Assembly: GCA_948470475.1 (NCBI GenBank)
Contig: OX419339.1
Span: 5,261,611 to 5,325,610 of the forward strand
Direction: 5' to 3'
DNA from: Galaxea fascicularis
Lineage: Eukaryota; Cnidaria; Anthozoa; Scleractinia; Euphylliidae
Length of the DNA stretch: 64,000 bases
The position numbers were made by a program, and so were the translations under genes. The notes beneath the pieces were generated by a model, which was given only the letters and a program-made list of their open reading frames with translations, did not search any database and had not been told where the DNA came from. Below are positions 35,213-50,100 of this stretch, piece after piece; position 1 is the first letter of the stretch, and the number at the start of each line of letters is the position of its first letter.

Positions 35213-38200
35213 CTGATCTCTAATTTTCTATCAATGCTGTGTCACGCAGTGGATCAGCCGACTGATTGTTTTGTAAATCAGCTTATCCAATCTCAGTCTT
35301 ACAGAACTAGTTGTTCACACGATTTTAACCATTTGTTTTTTTGTAATTGAAACTCGTGTTAGGCAACGGAAACTGGTCATTAAAACGATTTCGCGTTGAT
35401 AAAGACGACAGTTTTGCGTCGCAGCCTACATGTTCAAACAAACAGTTCACTTCTTGATTAACCTGCCGAAAGTTATTTTACCACCTGGGTTGTGCGAGGT
35501 TTCGTCCTTTCCCATTCAACGCAGATCTTGTTTACCCTTTGCGACGGAAAAGAGTGGGTTTTATTTGATTAAAGGCAAAAGGAAACGAGCTTTAATAACG
35601 TTTTGAGCAATGTGTGTTTGCTTAAGTTGAATCCGAGGAGCTCCATTGTTGGCGTTTATTAAAACTGTCAATGCGCGCTGTATGTAATTTATTTGCAAGG
35701 AAACCTACTCGGGGCGTTTTGTTATCCGCGAAGTTCAAATAACGGCCTTTGTTTCCCAGCTTTCCATTCAAAAGAACTCTACTCGGTAACTATCATCGCA
35801 GTTGTTCCTCAAAGTAATTATCTTGAACGCATTGTTCACTGGCAAAGCGAGCGCACAAAGCGAAATATCAGAACAGACTTCATTCGCGTGCGAGGCAATG
35901 AATGTGATGTTTACCAAACTTCCCTTGTTCGCTGTCATACGAGAATCGTTTGTTTTATCAACTTTCCGAAACATTTGATTGATAATGACTTGTTTAATAC
36001 CCCGAAAGGAAATTTTAGATCTAATCTTAAACGTAGGGCGCCCACATAATTTGCAAAGTAACTGATGACGGAAAATGCTTGCCATGAGCGAATTCGAAAC
36101 TGAAACCTGAAGCAACATCATTGACACTGTGGTTTGTGTTAACAAGGTGTTAAAAGCGTGTTAGATAGCGATGCGTTAAAACTTGCTGTTTCCTCGATGT
36201 GGACTCTATGTTTGTGTTAACACCTAATTAAACAGTCACAAATCCAGTTAATTAAAAGGAAGTATAACCCGATAACGTGGTGCGAAAGATCACTTTGAAC
36301 TGCGATAAAACTATTATTAGTGCAGTGTGGTATTATTTTATTCCGCTTGCTTGCGATCATTGATATAATAAAACACTTCTTTGAAAGTTTACATTATACA
36401 AAAGGTGTGGGATCGGTTTCTCACCTACCTCGCTTTGTCTTTTTGAATACTGTGAAAGCGGTTACATTTTCTTGAAATGCATTTTTTTTTCCGAATAATG
36501 ATGAACCGCTATTGATATATTTGGAAGTTTCGTTCATGAAAAACAATGCGATTTATGTCCTGAAAGAAGTGGATGGAAAGCCTTTTTTTACGAATAAAGA
36601 AATAAAATCGGTGCTAAAATGGGGTTAAAGACAATAAGACTGTAACTTGTGGACAAAGTTTCAGCGTGAAAGGGAAGTGTTATAAACGTGGCGTGTACTT
36701 TCCACATGGCTAATAAAAATAACAATACCATCCAACATGGTGTCAGCACAATGCGCTGTCCTCACATGTTGTTAGGCATTGTTTACGCTTTTCTTCTCGG
36801 TAACCCTTATTGTGAAGCTATGTTTTGTTGCAGTTTCTTTATCACTCGCTATGATTTCTCATTTCTATAACATATTGAGCGAAAAAGTGAGTGTTACACG
36901 GAGTAAAGCGCTTCGTGTTAATTCGATCAAACAAGATAAAATAAACTAAACTTTTCTTGTTAGGGCATTCTCTTAGCTGAGTAATTCACCTGAAACACTT
37001 CAGTATAGTTCTTGTTCATCGCTAGTGAAACGGAGGCACTAGCTTTTGTTATAGACGAATTTAAAGGAGTTGTTGTCAAATACAGGGCGAGGTGTAGGTT
37101 CTGTGTCCGTTATCCTTAAAATCGCTCATGTGGGAAATAGAAAAATCTATGCCTTGTTGATTTGTAGTAGGACAGAAACGCTAGAAAAATTAAAAACATA
37201 GTGAAATAAACATTAGAGTTTTATTAATTTAGGTTGCCAAACAGCCACCATTAGTTGGGATTTTACAAAAGGCACCCGAAAGTATGCCCTGAAATCATCA
37301 GGAGTGTCCATGAAATGAATATTGATTTACTTTCCGAAGCAAGAAGGCTATTGTGAAACAACTGAGAAACGTACTTGTTCTTCTCGAACAAGTGTTTCGA
37401 GAATTACGAAAGCTTCGCACTTATTTTTCGTTTAGAGTGCGAGTTACCTTAATTGGAAACGAAATCGCACACCGATTGCCGTGAATTCATGACAAATATG
37501 TCCGTTTCTTGGTGTTATTTCCTTCGTCTAACGTTATCATTTGGTCCACACAATAAAGCTTGAAATTTGCTTTTGACGACGTTCGGTTTGTGCATCTAAG
37601 CAAACTTTTGTTTCTGCCAATTACCTCGTGTCCAAGTTGCCTATCAGTTCGTCAATCTACTGGGAAATTTTGCGAACGACGTGGAAAACCAAAAACAAAT
37701 TGGGAGAGGAGTTCAAACCAACCAGGGGCAACTTGCTGTGAGATCGTTTAACGTTGCCTTCATCGAAAATGCTTCCGTCCAAGTATTACTTTTCATAAAC
37801 AAATTACTACCGAGTATAATTTTTTTTACACCACGCTTTTATTTATCCTTGTATATTACACGAGTAGGAATTGTACATACTTCTCTTGCAGTATCAATGT
37901 ATTTCTGATACTTAATAATTTCCTAAGTATTTAACAGAATGGGATGAGAACTTTTATACTAAAGGTTTCCATGTCGACCTAATCATATGTTGCCCCACTT
38001 AAAACTTTGATTACAATAACGGGTAGATTACATTTCCAGTCGACAGAATCTCACGGTTTTTCGTACTTACATTGTAGGAGGTTTTTTCTTACAGTACCCA
38101 TGTGTTAAAATCCTACATTACAGTTAAATATATTTGATTTAAATTTCTGTTAATAAAAGTACAAAACTTAGCTTAAGGCAAAAATAACAACAGTTAATTT

Positions 38201-40015
38201 CGACTATCGAAATATCGCGAAGCTCGGGGAAATTATAACAAGCGTATTGCAGTTGGAGTGAAATCATTGTCGCTCACTGAAATGATCAGAGAACGCGTTA
38301 ATTTGCCCAACGTAATGAACTTTCTACATATTTTTAACAATAATTTTAAATACCGCGTACACAAAATAAAGGAGAATGTGTTAGCCAACAAAAGTTTCTA
38401 CGTTTGAACACACATTGCCAATATCTGGGATTTTAATTTTACTGCGAGAAATATTTTGATTGGTTTTGGTGGCGGTTTTCTGTATTCCTTTAGATCGTTG
38501 GTTATGTTAAAGTTGTACAAACTATTCGCTATGTACAGGGCTAAGGTCTCGAAATCGACCCACAGTCAACAGACCTCAGTGATCTCATTAATTTATAAAG
38601 AGAATATGGTAGAGTCATGGCAATTCAATAAATTAATTTCAATTTACTGAAACCTCGAGCCGTTCTTTCGGGTAAAATCGCCTGTCTTTGGCCAATTTTT
38701 GAGAGCTAACAATTTCGCTTTCTCTTGCCGAACTTGGCATGCATGTGGGTTTTGCTGAAGCATAAATTAAATCTTCGTGTTCTACCATGCGTTTGGCATG
38801 TGGGTTCGATCCTATAATTTACAATTTTGCCTGGCAAAAACAAAAACAGTGCTTTACACACAACGTAATACAAGTAAGCTACTCGCGTTACTCAAATGCT
38901 AAGTATCTCTGTAAACGTTCATCGACTTCTCTAGTTTCGCAATTTCTGCGGACCAACTTCATGAAAACTAGTTTTGCAAATGGTAGACCAAACGTTTGAT
39001 CACACCGCAGTCATAAATATGCAAAGAGAGAGAGAAAAAAAAATTTTAGATGATCTTTTTGCTTGTTTCGGGCTGAGCGTAACATTGTTGTAAATGTTAG
39101 ATGCGACGAACATTGTGTAAACATTCATATCTCATTGATCAGACCAAAAAGAAAGTTCCACCGAGATATTTAGAAATTGTTTTGTTGTCGGGTTTGACGT
39201 GGCCACTTGTTTTATCGCATTAACTGAATTACAATCTTTGCATAACAATACCCAGAACAGAATGTTAGTTTGGGCCCCAAGATTAGAGTATTGTTAGAAT
39301 ATATATAGGACGATGCTCTTGTGTCAAATATAACCTGCTGAATCGAAACTCATCTGCGGTCAACTCTGGCTACCCTTCCTTCGAGATAAAGCAATTTTTG
39401 GACGCAGTTTTTTGTTTGTTCGCAACATATGCATGCAAGCGATAATTCGCATATATTAAACGAAAGGAAATTATAACAGCGTTTTCGATTTCGCTTGAGC
39501 GATTTTCGTCAAGTTTCAGCCCCAAAGTGGCTGTACCACTATAGAAAATTGAATGTTTGTAGCAGGGTTTATGTTGTTACTTTATATTAACCGAGTTATT
39601 GTACTGTTTGTCAGAAGAACGTCATTATTCATTGTAAACTAGAAATTGTCCCTCATTAAACCGCATTTATCACAAGCCCGCGCTCTTTGTAAGAAACGGA
39701 AATTTGCTGCCAGAAAGAATACATAAAATTCAACTACGATAAACCGAAAAGGCGTTTAAAAGACATATTAGCACATGCTTCTAATGTACTCGCGAGCACT
39801 AATAAACTTTACACTAACGGAAAGAAAATACAAACCAACATCCTCGAGCGAATCTGATCGTCGCTGGCGATAAGAGAGTCAGTAAGCAAACCCTGTTACG
39901 TATGTTGACAAAACTTGTCGCCAAAGTCAGTTGCAAGATCAAGTCCCTGATTTCTACATATCACTCTATCACTAGCTCTTAAATTAAAAAGGTGTGGCAC
40001 AAATACATTGGAAAT

Positions 40016-40852
40016 TTAGAGCAATACCGGGACGTAAGCTACCGGTCGGGACAAGTCCTGCTGTGGTTGCCAAACCCCGGAGACTCTCTGTCCGCTCAGT
40101 TCTGCCGAGGTTACCGTGTAACCACTAGACTTACTTGGTGCTTCGCTACTCGATGCTGTAGGGCTGGGAGACCCACTGGCGATCGACCCTCCTCGTGTCT
40201 CGTCCACGCTTGAAATTCTCTGCGGCATTTGCGAGGGGAGAGCGGGCTGAAAAGCTTGGCTGGTGTACAGTGCTCTGTTGTGGCTCATCACATCCGCGGC
40301 GCGAAATGAGTGCGTTGAATCCAAGGAACCTGCGAAAATCTGTCGCGATGGCGGTGTGACCGAATGGTGACTGTTGACTGCGGTTACGTTCGGATAGATG
40401 ACTGGATATCCCGGCGAAACGGAGTGGTGAAATGCTGCTGCTCCGTTTATTTTGGAATACATTGGGTCCGCGGACAAAGCAGTTGAATGAGCTATTGTTT
40501 GAGGCAATTGATTCGTTGGGAATTTGTCAACCGCCATCATTGGAGCACTGTAAGGTGAAAACATCGGTGCTGATAGCTCTTTCTTCTGCAGTGATTTCGG
40601 TTTGCGTCGCTTCGGTTTGTACTTGTAGTCCGGATGTTCTTGGATGTGGATTGCCTGCAGCCGTTTCGCTTCGGCCACGAAAGGCTCCTTCTCGTCTTGT
40701 GAGAGCATTTTCCACTCTGCTCCGAGCCGTTTACTTATCTCGGAGTTATGCATTCGAGGATTTATTGCGGCATACTGCTTTCTCTTGCCACGACTCCACA
40801 CCATAAATGCATTCATGGGTCTCTTAATATGCCCTTCTTCTTGCTTGCCCAT
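40016..40852 (-). CDS. SoxB-family HMG-box transcription factor, intronless
   Basis: A single exon encodes 278 aa starting [20 protein letters not shown]. The HMG box spans residues 8-86 with RPMNAFMVW (11-19), [14 protein letters not shown] and [15 protein letters not shown], the signature of group B Sox proteins. The box is followed by [11 protein letters not shown], which resembles the group B homology segment and is nearer Sox14/21 (B2) than Sox2. The C-terminal half is serine/proline/histidine-rich, as in Sox activation or repression domains. The protein would bind AACAAT-type sites in the minor groove and act in the nucleus, often in neural or stem-cell programmes. Lack of introns is usual for SoxB genes. 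The nearest coding gene is about 6.5 kb away on its 3' side, and no host gene lies upstream to at least 56 kb. Subgroup assignment is tentative. Confidence 0.93.
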   Translation of the reverse strand: MGKQEEGHIKRPMNAFMVWSRGKRKQYAAINPRMHNSEISKRLGAEWKMLSQDEKEPFVAEAKRLQAIHIQEHPDYKYKPKRRKPKSLQKKELSAPMFSPYSAPMMAVDKFPTNQLPQTIAHSTALSADPMYSKINGAAAFHHSVSPGYPVIYPNVTAVNSHHSVTPPSRQIFAGSLDSTHSFRAADVMSHNRALYTSQAFQPALPSQMPQRISSVDETRGGSIASGSPSPTASSSEAPSKSSGYTVTSAELSGQRVSGVWQPQQDLSRPVAYVPVLL

Positions 40853-41085
40853 ACTTGAGGAGTCACTTGCTAGTCTGCGGAGCGATGAAACTAGTCAGTG
40901 AGAAGTGATCTTCACGCGAGGCCGAGTTCTGTCAAAGTGTTTTCAAAGGAGCAACCTCGGACTGTTATGTGTTCGGTCGGCCGGCTCAACTGCTACAGCA
41001 ACTTCCAGGCGTGATTATGGCTGATGGATATAATGATATAATAGGACAATGCTAATATTTCATTTCAATAATAATACGAGAAGTA

Positions 41086-41127
41086 AACAATAGGTGTTAA
41101 TTATTTGAGTATGAATTATGCATATTT
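41086..41127. promoter_or_regulatory. SOX site plus POU-like site upstream of SoxB
   Basis: AACAATAG (41086-41093), a textbook SOX core, lies 22 bp from ATTATGCATATTT (41115-41127), which resembles POU/octamer sites. Both are 230-275 bp upstream of the SoxB start. A TATA-like ATTATATCATTATATCC (minus strand, about 41028-41044) lies between them and the gene. SOX-POU pairing is established for vertebrate SoxB1 regulation; its use here is inference. Confidence 0.35.
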
Positions 41128-44100
41128 CCGTTGTCGGCCAATCAACACGCGGGAAATTTCGGCGGTAGCTCTTGCGCCATGCTTTCTCAAGCACGTGCTT
41201 TAGAAGGAAAAATCTTTCGTTTGGGTCTCAAGGGACGCTACTTTCGAGCTGACAAGAGCGATGACCAAGTGGGAATACTTAGAGCAGGATTAAAGTGCAA
41301 TGACCTCAGAGTTATTGCGAGTTTTTGGTTGTGTTTGCTCTGTCATTCACGCTTTATTTCAATGATAGCGGTCAACACCTGCGTACTTCACGCAGGTGCG
41401 CCTTTCAAAGTATTTCAATATAATAATGTTTTCCGCTCAATACCTTCACCACATCTGCGGCATCCGCTATTGTTCGCTTTGCACGTGTTTCATTAGGGGC
41501 TTACCTTGCTTTTCTGTACGGCATTGTCGCTTTTTTAAAGAGATTTACAAACTTTTCAGCTTTTCTCTATTTAATGGACTCCCAGCAGCAATTTGCATAA
41601 TGAAAGCTTTATTGTATGATCTGTTTCGCGAATAATCGCAGCGAACTTCGGATCTTCGAGGTCAATTGGTTTTCATTGAACGGCACAATAAATGAAAAGA
41701 GAAAAAGCTTTTCAAACAGTGGCCCAGGGGTCTTGGTCTTTTGTGATCGTGCATCAAAAACTAAGAGGGCAAAACATGTTTAAATTTCTACGCGCTTATT
41801 TTCCGTGCATGGTCGGGTTCGCGAACATAGAGCATTTTCCGTGGTGATTGCGTTAACTCGGAGAAAAAAGAAACAAAACATTGATAAATTAGATTCAGAA
41901 CCATGATAGGAACGTAGTATTTGCCGGGTCATTAAGAACTTTGGTTACAACCGATTTGCACCGCTAGATAAATATTTCCGAATTGGGAATTGGCAAATTT
42001 TATTGTGGTTATTGTGAGTGCTATTGTCTAAGTCGAAATTTTAAACATGTACTATTCTTTACCGTATGTGCGTTGCGAGCAGCAGCGAAGTGTTTTTCAA
42101 TTTCTATGTTTATTTTTGCTCAGCGAGACTCCTGCGATCTGACCGCCTTTTTCCTTTGTTTGAACATTTCCGTGGGATTGATTCACTTTTCAATCGGGTT
42201 CGAAATTCTGGTGTGAAACTGTGGGTGTGGAGTTGATTAATAACGGCTTTACTTCCAGCAAAACAGGGCTGTGTTTGAAGAGTAACACTATATGCGTTTA
42301 TGTTTGAATTCGAGTTGATTTCCTTTCTGTTTACTTTGCTAATAAGGAGACAAAAACTGGCTTTAATTATGTTATTTGCTGTAGAGTGTAGATTCAATTG
42401 TTTCGGCCACAAAAATTTAAAGAAGGGGATCTTAGCTACAAACTATTTTCAATTAGACGGGGTTGGAAATTTAGTTCATCTCCCCCACTGTTAATTTACC
42501 GCGAGGAGACGAAAGGCACAAAATGAATATTTGACAAAAGGAATAAAAGTTCACCAAAACAACGGTCTTTGTTTTTCTTTTTTCATCTTTTGTTTTGAAT
42601 GAATATCGACAAGTTCAATTGTCGATTGGAATAGCAGGAAAAAAGTTTGCCCACCCGTGAAATTTCCTTCATAATTGGACTCAAAGCATATACCTGAAAT
42701 TGCTATTTCTTTAGAGCGCATAATGATTAGGTGGAAGTTTCCAAGACACATTTGTCTTTTTAATGAAAACGCTGTTATAGCTCGGGGGTAACCGTTAAAA
42801 CCAACGCATTCGTTTCCAATTATGCTCTTTAACCAAGGAGATTTCATTTCACTCAGTTTACTTTCAGTAATCTCTGTGCAATATTGTGATACATGTTTAT
42901 TTGCCGATTGTGTCAATAATCGTACCCGCCGAATTTAACTTAGTTCGTAGACAAAGATTGATGTAAGTCGATCTTTTGACAAACCTAAACATTGACTTGA
43001 AATAACGCTTGGGGCCTGTTTGGGAGAGTAGTCAAAATCGCTTTCGCACCTGTCATCGATTCGAGAAACGGTGAATTTAAATTTTAAGGGGAATGTTCAA
43101 CTCTGAGATGCTGCAAGAAATTATTTCGGCAGCCGGATAAGCCTGGAAAATTTGTTGATAAGGAACGGGAGCTTTTTCTGCTGGTTTTTTGTTCGCTGAC
43201 GAAGGTCGTTTAAATAAATTGTGTTATGAATGCTAAAGTACTTTTATTTTAACTCGGCTGAGCCCTAAAACCCACAATAAAAGCAATCTTTATTGCTGGC
43301 GCGATAACTGGCAAATAAAAGAAATACAGATATATTTTAACAGCGAATTACACATGGGTTTGGTTATACGAAATCTAAATGAATTACAAAAAGTTTTTTC
43401 GAGCAATCTTTAAAAATTATTACCTTATTCGCCTAGCGGGAGTTGAGAAATTATGATTATGAAGTTGTCCCATGGCGGTGAAATTCATCCCATCTGAAAT
43501 AATCTTTCTTTAATTTTTAAAACAACGCACAATGGAAAGCCGTTGAAATGGCCAAAGATAAAAATGACAAGAATAAATGTTTACCCCGCACAGAATAGAT
43601 ATAGAATGAAACGATTTGTCTGCTAATACGACCATAGTTTTGTCAATTTGCATTTCTAGCAAGTGAAATTCACCGTTGATACAAAAGAGATGTTAATAAG
43701 GACGAGAAAACATTCTCAAAAGATCGCGGTTTTTACGCTAAATTGGAGCATTGGCCTTGAATTGAAAAGGATCAAAAGTTGTTCGCAGTAGTTGGGTAAA
43801 CAAGCTAAGTCGTGCAGGCATCGAAAATGGCTGTTTCCGATTACTCAAACGCCGGTTGCTTGCTAGAGGAAGTAAAAAATCGCTCTATAATAGCAAAACT
43901 GACAAGATGAAGTGGCTAGCCCTTATTTCCAAGTAAGTTGGAGTAGGTTAAGAAGCATCCACATTCTAAGAGGAAGGACATTTATGATATTTGTTCCTGT
44001 GATGTTTGACCATCTTTTCCGTGCAAAATATTAGAAATATGCCTTGCATTTTGCAGAAGCACCTGTCTTCGCGAAATGAAAATAGATCGAAAATTCGTGC

Positions 44101-47100
44101 GCCATTAAGGTATAGAAACCCTTATCTTATCTCTGATAAAGTGTTTCCTTCTCTTGCTGAAACAGAGAAATACGTATCTGTGTAAGAACTGACAAAGTAT
44201 TATATGGGAAAATCGAAAATTCGGGAATTAGCTACGGTACTACCAGGTAAGTTTTGGTAGAGTTAACAAAACCGCTATTAATAACGATAAGACTTATAAC
44301 GTTATACCTTTACCAACATATTCAAGAATACACGAAATATTCTTGCATTTCGTGTCAGGTTACAGCAGTCTTGCATTTTAGACAATTAAATTACTGATTT
44401 TATCAGAGACGTACATTCATGCTAGTCGGCCATTGATACGGTGAAACGAAATTATGTGTTTTCAGTTTTTATGCTAACGCTATACAAAAACCAATGCTGT
44501 TGTGGCCATTAGAAATCTGCGCTAAATTGTGCTTTATTTCAAAATGGCAACGTGAGAAATAATAAAGTATCTTTCTTTTTCAGTTAATAAATAAACAATA
44601 TTTTTGGCCGCCCAGTGTTTTCTTGTGCACCACAAGAGTCAGTGAAAGTGAAAGAAAATTGACGAATGTCCCGCGCCGAGCAATAAATAAAAACACAGTG
44701 GTAACATTAGCGAGTTTTGTGAGTAATCCGCGGGCTGTTGGAATAGTTTTTTTTATATTTGACTGCCATTTGCCTTATTTTCTCTTACTAATCAACAGGA
44801 CTTTTTACCTTTCCACAGCGAGTAAGATTCTTGTCACCTCGTTATGTTGGTGGCGATTACTTCGGAGAATGTCACTTTCGATGCGTTGTTTATAGCTGTT
44901 AGCTGAGTTAAATAGACTGTTCCAGGCCTAAGGGTTTTTTTTTTGCAAAGTTATTCTCACCAAACGTAAGTCAGCTGACTGCTTTAATCAGTTTGAGAGT
45001 CGTTCTCTTAAAAAATCAAAGAAAAGGGGGAAGAAACCACTCGTCATTTGCTATTTCTCCAGGCTAATGCATGTAATTATACAGTCATATTTATACTCTC
45101 CGCCTTCTACTTAGCAAGCTATCACAAATATTTGTGTTTTCAATTTTTAGGTTTAATCGTAAAACTGTTAATTTGTGGCGTGTTTGTATAATCTTGCGAT
45201 TTTTAAAATTTTTTATAGGGTTATGGGGAGCACGTAAAATGTTGTCGTTTCGCGTAAGCTACGAATTTTTTGAGACGAATTTGTTCGGCATTTGCACAAG
45301 TTGATATCTCACAGGATATTTTCAGTACTACTTTTTGGTTAACGGACCTTGAAGTGTCGTAGGAAAAAGCACAACTTTTTTATCGCGTTATGGGCAATGG
45401 CCGTGCCAATTAATTGTTAATTACGGTCTCCAAACATTTGTCTTCTTATGGCAATTTCCCAGAGGCTAAGCGTTTCATAGTTTCTTTGTGTGTGTGAGAG
45501 AGGGAAATATTTATTTCCAGTTGCAAACTTGCCCGTCGGCAAATTCAACAGTAAAACATATGAGCGTTCTGGTTTTACCAATAATCGCCGGAGTGAATGT
45601 AAACAAGTAATAAAGGTTATACCAAAAGTTTTTTGCTCATTTTTGATAAAATTGATGGCGAACAGAATAATAGCGTTTTTCGGAAAATTGTCTACGCTCG
45701 CTTTAATCTTTTCTCTGAAAGAGACAGCACCATAATGCATGGGGGACAATCTGAATTACGTTCCTTGTTATTTTAAAATAGTCGTTTCTGCATTATTTTA
45801 TTGTCGACTGAACATTTTTTCTTCCGCGGTGAATGAGATTTGGGGAACGATTCGAAATTAGAAATTTAGTTCAGTGTTAAAGCTCTTTTTCGTAAACCAA
45901 AGCGTTGCCGCCTGTCTCATAAAGATTCTTGGTTTAGAGTGCGTAAAAGCGTTGTTTGAATAAAACAACCTTTCAATTGACGATAAATACACTCTCACAA
46001 AAGGACTCTTACTGATGGGAATAAGAGAAACTGCTTAGTCGATTACCGTGCACTTTAACGAGTTATTAACGATACGGCTTTTAGACTAATAAGTTACAGT
46101 TTTATAATTTTGGAGTTCTAGGAGCAACTTCAATTAAATTTCCGACGACCTGAAATTGTGAGGAAGAAGAAAACTTTTTGAAATTGACCTATGGTCTTGC
46201 TGTTTTTAAAGGAATTTTTTTTACTGCGAAATTTGTAAAGTTGGGATGTTTCATATCCACTGCCAAATATTCAAACATTTTCGTCTGTTAGTGCATAGTT
46301 ACGTTCTCGATAAATCTGCTATGTTTTTTTTTCTATTTTAGTGTTTTTGGAGATGCAAAGAGAACCCTTTTAGTTCCATCGTATAAAATAACCACATTCA
46401 GTGACGCAAAAAACTTTCTGGGCTTGGTTTCGATCCCAGTAGAGAACAAATATCTCTCTCCTATTTTGCCGCCATTAAAAATGGTATTGAATTTAGCCTG
46501 CGGCAGGTTTGATTTGAGTTTAGCTATTATCTGTGTTATGTTTTAAGGGGCGCTCTTACACAGTAAAAATTTTAAGTGTCTGCGGCAGCTATTAACAGAT
46601 CATCAGTTCTTTGTTTCATAAAGGCGAGAAAGATACACAGGCAGTTGCAGTCTATTTTACCTTTTTGCCCCCAGCGAAAACGAAGAACTTGAAATCGAAA
46701 TATATCTCGGTGGTTTTACATCACTCAATAAACTTGTTATTGCTCTTCTACCGTGGAAGAATATTGCATTGTAAAAAAAAAAAACGAAAAATCGGCTGAA
46801 TCCGTAGCGTTTTCCGAATCTTCAGATCCCTTACGCATAATTATTTTTTTTAAGAGCTTTCGCAGCTTCTTATGCATGGAGTCTTTCGTACCGTTCCTTT
46901 TGGGGGGAATTGTGATATCAAAATACCTCGATGGCATCTGCCCCGGTTTCCGGTACCTTCCTTTTGAACGCGTTTTTATACTTAGCAAATTAACACGTAC
47001 TAAATGTCAGACTTGCTGCTTTCTTGGTCATCAAACTCAATAAAATTTGGCAAGTCTTCGCTTGTTCTTTACAAGAAAGTTGAAAATGATTCTCCTAGTT

Positions 47101-50100
47101 GGCTGAAATATCGTGAGTAACGTCACAAAATATCGCACTTTCGAAATCGCAAAATCTGCTGGTGGATTTCCTGTGAATGTCATTTTGGCTTTGTGATGAA
47201 GGAGTTCCTTTGTTCGTCTGTTTTTTTTAGCGGAATGAGCTAACAACTTAACGCTTTCGGGAAGAGGAAATTACAACCAAACAAAAATAGCAACAAAGAT
47301 GCACAATTCTGATATTAAGTCCATGTGCAAAAAGTCTTGTAGTATAGGTTTGTCAGGGAGAGATTTTTTTGAGATTTGTATGACCGGCATAGTTTCCGGA
47401 ATAAAGTTGACCAAGCCCGGTATATTGTAGAGGGCCAAGCGGTGATGAAATAAAACACAGGTAAACTGAGTAAGCTAGATTTCGTAGCTCTTTTGGTAGA
47501 AACCTAATTGTGTGGAGCATGCAAACGAAAAAAGTGTATTTTTCATTTCCGACAGTGCCACAGTGTATGCGGCAGGTTATTGTAGTTGTAAGGCTTTTAT
47601 TAGAAAGCCGTCACTGATTTTTCGAAAAGACCAAAACGTTCGAGACTTTGCTTATGTGTGTCTATGTGTCGCGCTCTTTCAACGCCCGTATTTCTTATTT
47701 CATACAAAAATTCCAAAGACAATTAAATTCATTGAAAATAATTTGCTAAATTTGGATCGCTATAAAGAGAAAATTCACGAGTAGCAGAATACAGTTCATA
47801 TTACAGGAGGCTTGACGCTTATACTGATTTGAAAATTCCATTTGATCATAAAATTGTTATCTCGACAAATTAATAACTTGCTAAACAGCGTCTTGTGAAT
47901 TAAAAAATCTCGTTTTTAATGTCATGCATACTTTTTCCAAGGCTTTCAGGTGCGGATATTTTAGTGTCGCTACCGATATTTGAAAACAAACAAACAAACA
48001 ACTGTTTTTTAAGTTTAATTTAAGTGCATTGTATTCGTGTTTCGGTTTGGTATAATGCTTGATTACTTTTTAAAAAAAATTCAAATCTTTAATAACGAAG
48101 AGCAGAAACAAGTTACTGTAGCGGTCAGTTTAACATGGCTGTGTCAGAACAGATTGATTGTGGCACTCCGTATCCTCATATTTAGCCTATCAGTGCAGGG
48201 TTTGCTTTAATCATCGAAGAACTGGAGGCTGTTTTTTTTTCATTAGTCAACCTGAATGCGTTTCTGTGAGGCAGTATTTCTGTTTTCGAGATGTTTCGCC
48301 GAGTTATTTTAATATTGTATTCTCGGAATGAGTAGAATACCCTCGCTTTTTATTTGCTTCGTGTTTCCTCAGTTCAGTGGAAATGTTAACGTTACTTCTC
48401 ATGAGGACAAGCGCCTTGTTATATCTTTGGTATTTCTGTATCAATATGACAATTTCCAGTTAGTCTTGCTGACCTTTTCTTGGGATTTAAAAACAAGGGG
48501 ACTGTTATTTTGTCCTCAATAAAAAACTATTGGTGTACAGAATAAGAAATGCAATCGATGTCGTTGCTGTGTTATCTGTAGAAGGAGACAACAATTATCA
48601 AGGCAAATTCATAAAGATCGAAATTAATGCAGAGAAAAAATCTGTGAAGTTGTAGAAGAGAACATAATAGTTGACTTTTAACTGCATTTTTTCTGCTCGA
48701 GAACGAAGTTTGACATCGAAGTAACCATTTTTGGGCTTAAGCTTTCATATTTATTCCTTGTATGAATCAAAACGATTGCCGGACAAGAATTCGGATCTTG
48801 CTTCTTGGGTGTGGCAGACGAGATTTTACGTCCGATATTCTTCTACTCTGATGGAAACCCTTGTCTTTCCCTAAATTTATTTTTGCAAGACAGCAGAAAG
48901 AACAACTGCTTTCCATTCGTTATTGTTTAAGTTATCTTATGCAACCCAGGATTTAAATGCATGGAATGTCACCTTTACGTTGGTGAACACGATGTAGTGG
49001 TGCCTTCTCGGATTCAAAAAAAAAAAAAAAATCTTGAACAACATCACAAGGTATTTAACTGATGCAAATCAAAGATAAATGGAGACATTATCAACGTACG
49101 GGTTGGGCAGACCATTCCAAAAGGGCAGAGTTTGAACTGCGTTTGGGAGATATAACAATGTTTAAAAGCGTCAGTGGTCTAAAACTGAGAGAATGGAGAA
49201 TGTCCGCCTAAGTCTTGGTTCAGTACATATTATATCGATGCTCGCAGTGAACTGAATTCACAGCTGGATAAATACACTTCCTTGTTTACATAAAGAATAT
49301 ATAGTCAGTACAATTTCGTTTGTTTGTAAATAACAGTGAGTTGCTATCCAAGAAAGTTGGCTATTTACGTAAATGGTGTTTCCTTAAGACAGATCATAGT
49401 CCGTCCCTGGTGTAGAAGCTATCGAATTTAAAGCAAATTTTGATTTCAATGAAGCGATTATATTCTCTTCCTCATTCTTGAAGGAACTCAACGTTTGCGA
49501 TACTTGTATTTTGGGGGTAAAATTCACTTATTTCCCAATTGGAATGGCCTTTGGTGGGATTCATTGTGAAGTGCACGGCGTGATCCAGGAAAAAAAAGCT
49601 TACATAAGAGTATCATACAATCATTCGCTCTATAATTATATTTTCATTCCCTGTATTTGGGTGCTCAGATGAAACGTTTTTAAAAACAAGTTGAAAACCT
49701 GTTTTAACTTTTTTTAATATCGGGTTACCGTTCCTTGGTGCCTGATCAATCTTTTTCTGCCATTATTACTATTATCCATCGTTTTCAACCCTTTTTTTTA
49801 TTTTGGCATTGAATGAAACAAAGCTTGTTTTTAGGAAACTCTTTGTAATTGCAAACGAATTGCAAGTTTTTGGCATTCATTTCCCCTCGCTTCACTGAAT
49901 TTCACGTGTTGCTGACGGACTATAGTTTATGGCCGGCACTGTTGTGGAAGCTAAAAAGGTAAATTCTAATAATTCAGGCGACAACTATTTACATCATAAC
50001 TTTGTTCAGTAATTACCCGGGCAATTATCACTCCATTCAAGCGTCATTGCGATCCACGAGGAACAAAACAGCCTTCGGTTATAGTAATTATCGGTGAACA

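Larger units (their letters stand above)
33566..40015. other. Intergenic region between ACP7 and SoxB
   Basis: I find no convincing gene. The region holds a C-rich run (34091-34106), an 82-bp tandem duplication (34322-34485), a (TTA)n run (35170-35211), and otherwise AT-rich unique-looking DNA. ORFs of 60-143 codons lack codon or domain signal. Octamer-like TATGCAAA (near 39017) and ATATGCATGCAA (near 39427) lie on the 3' side of SoxB. Confidence 0.6.

Noticed and set aside
35693..36049. 118-codon ORF with an opposing 125-codon ORF
   Set aside because: Both strands are open, composition is unremarkable, and no domain is recognised; probably chance.
40432..40806. 124-codon plus-strand ORF
   Set aside because: It is the antisense shadow of the SoxB coding exon.
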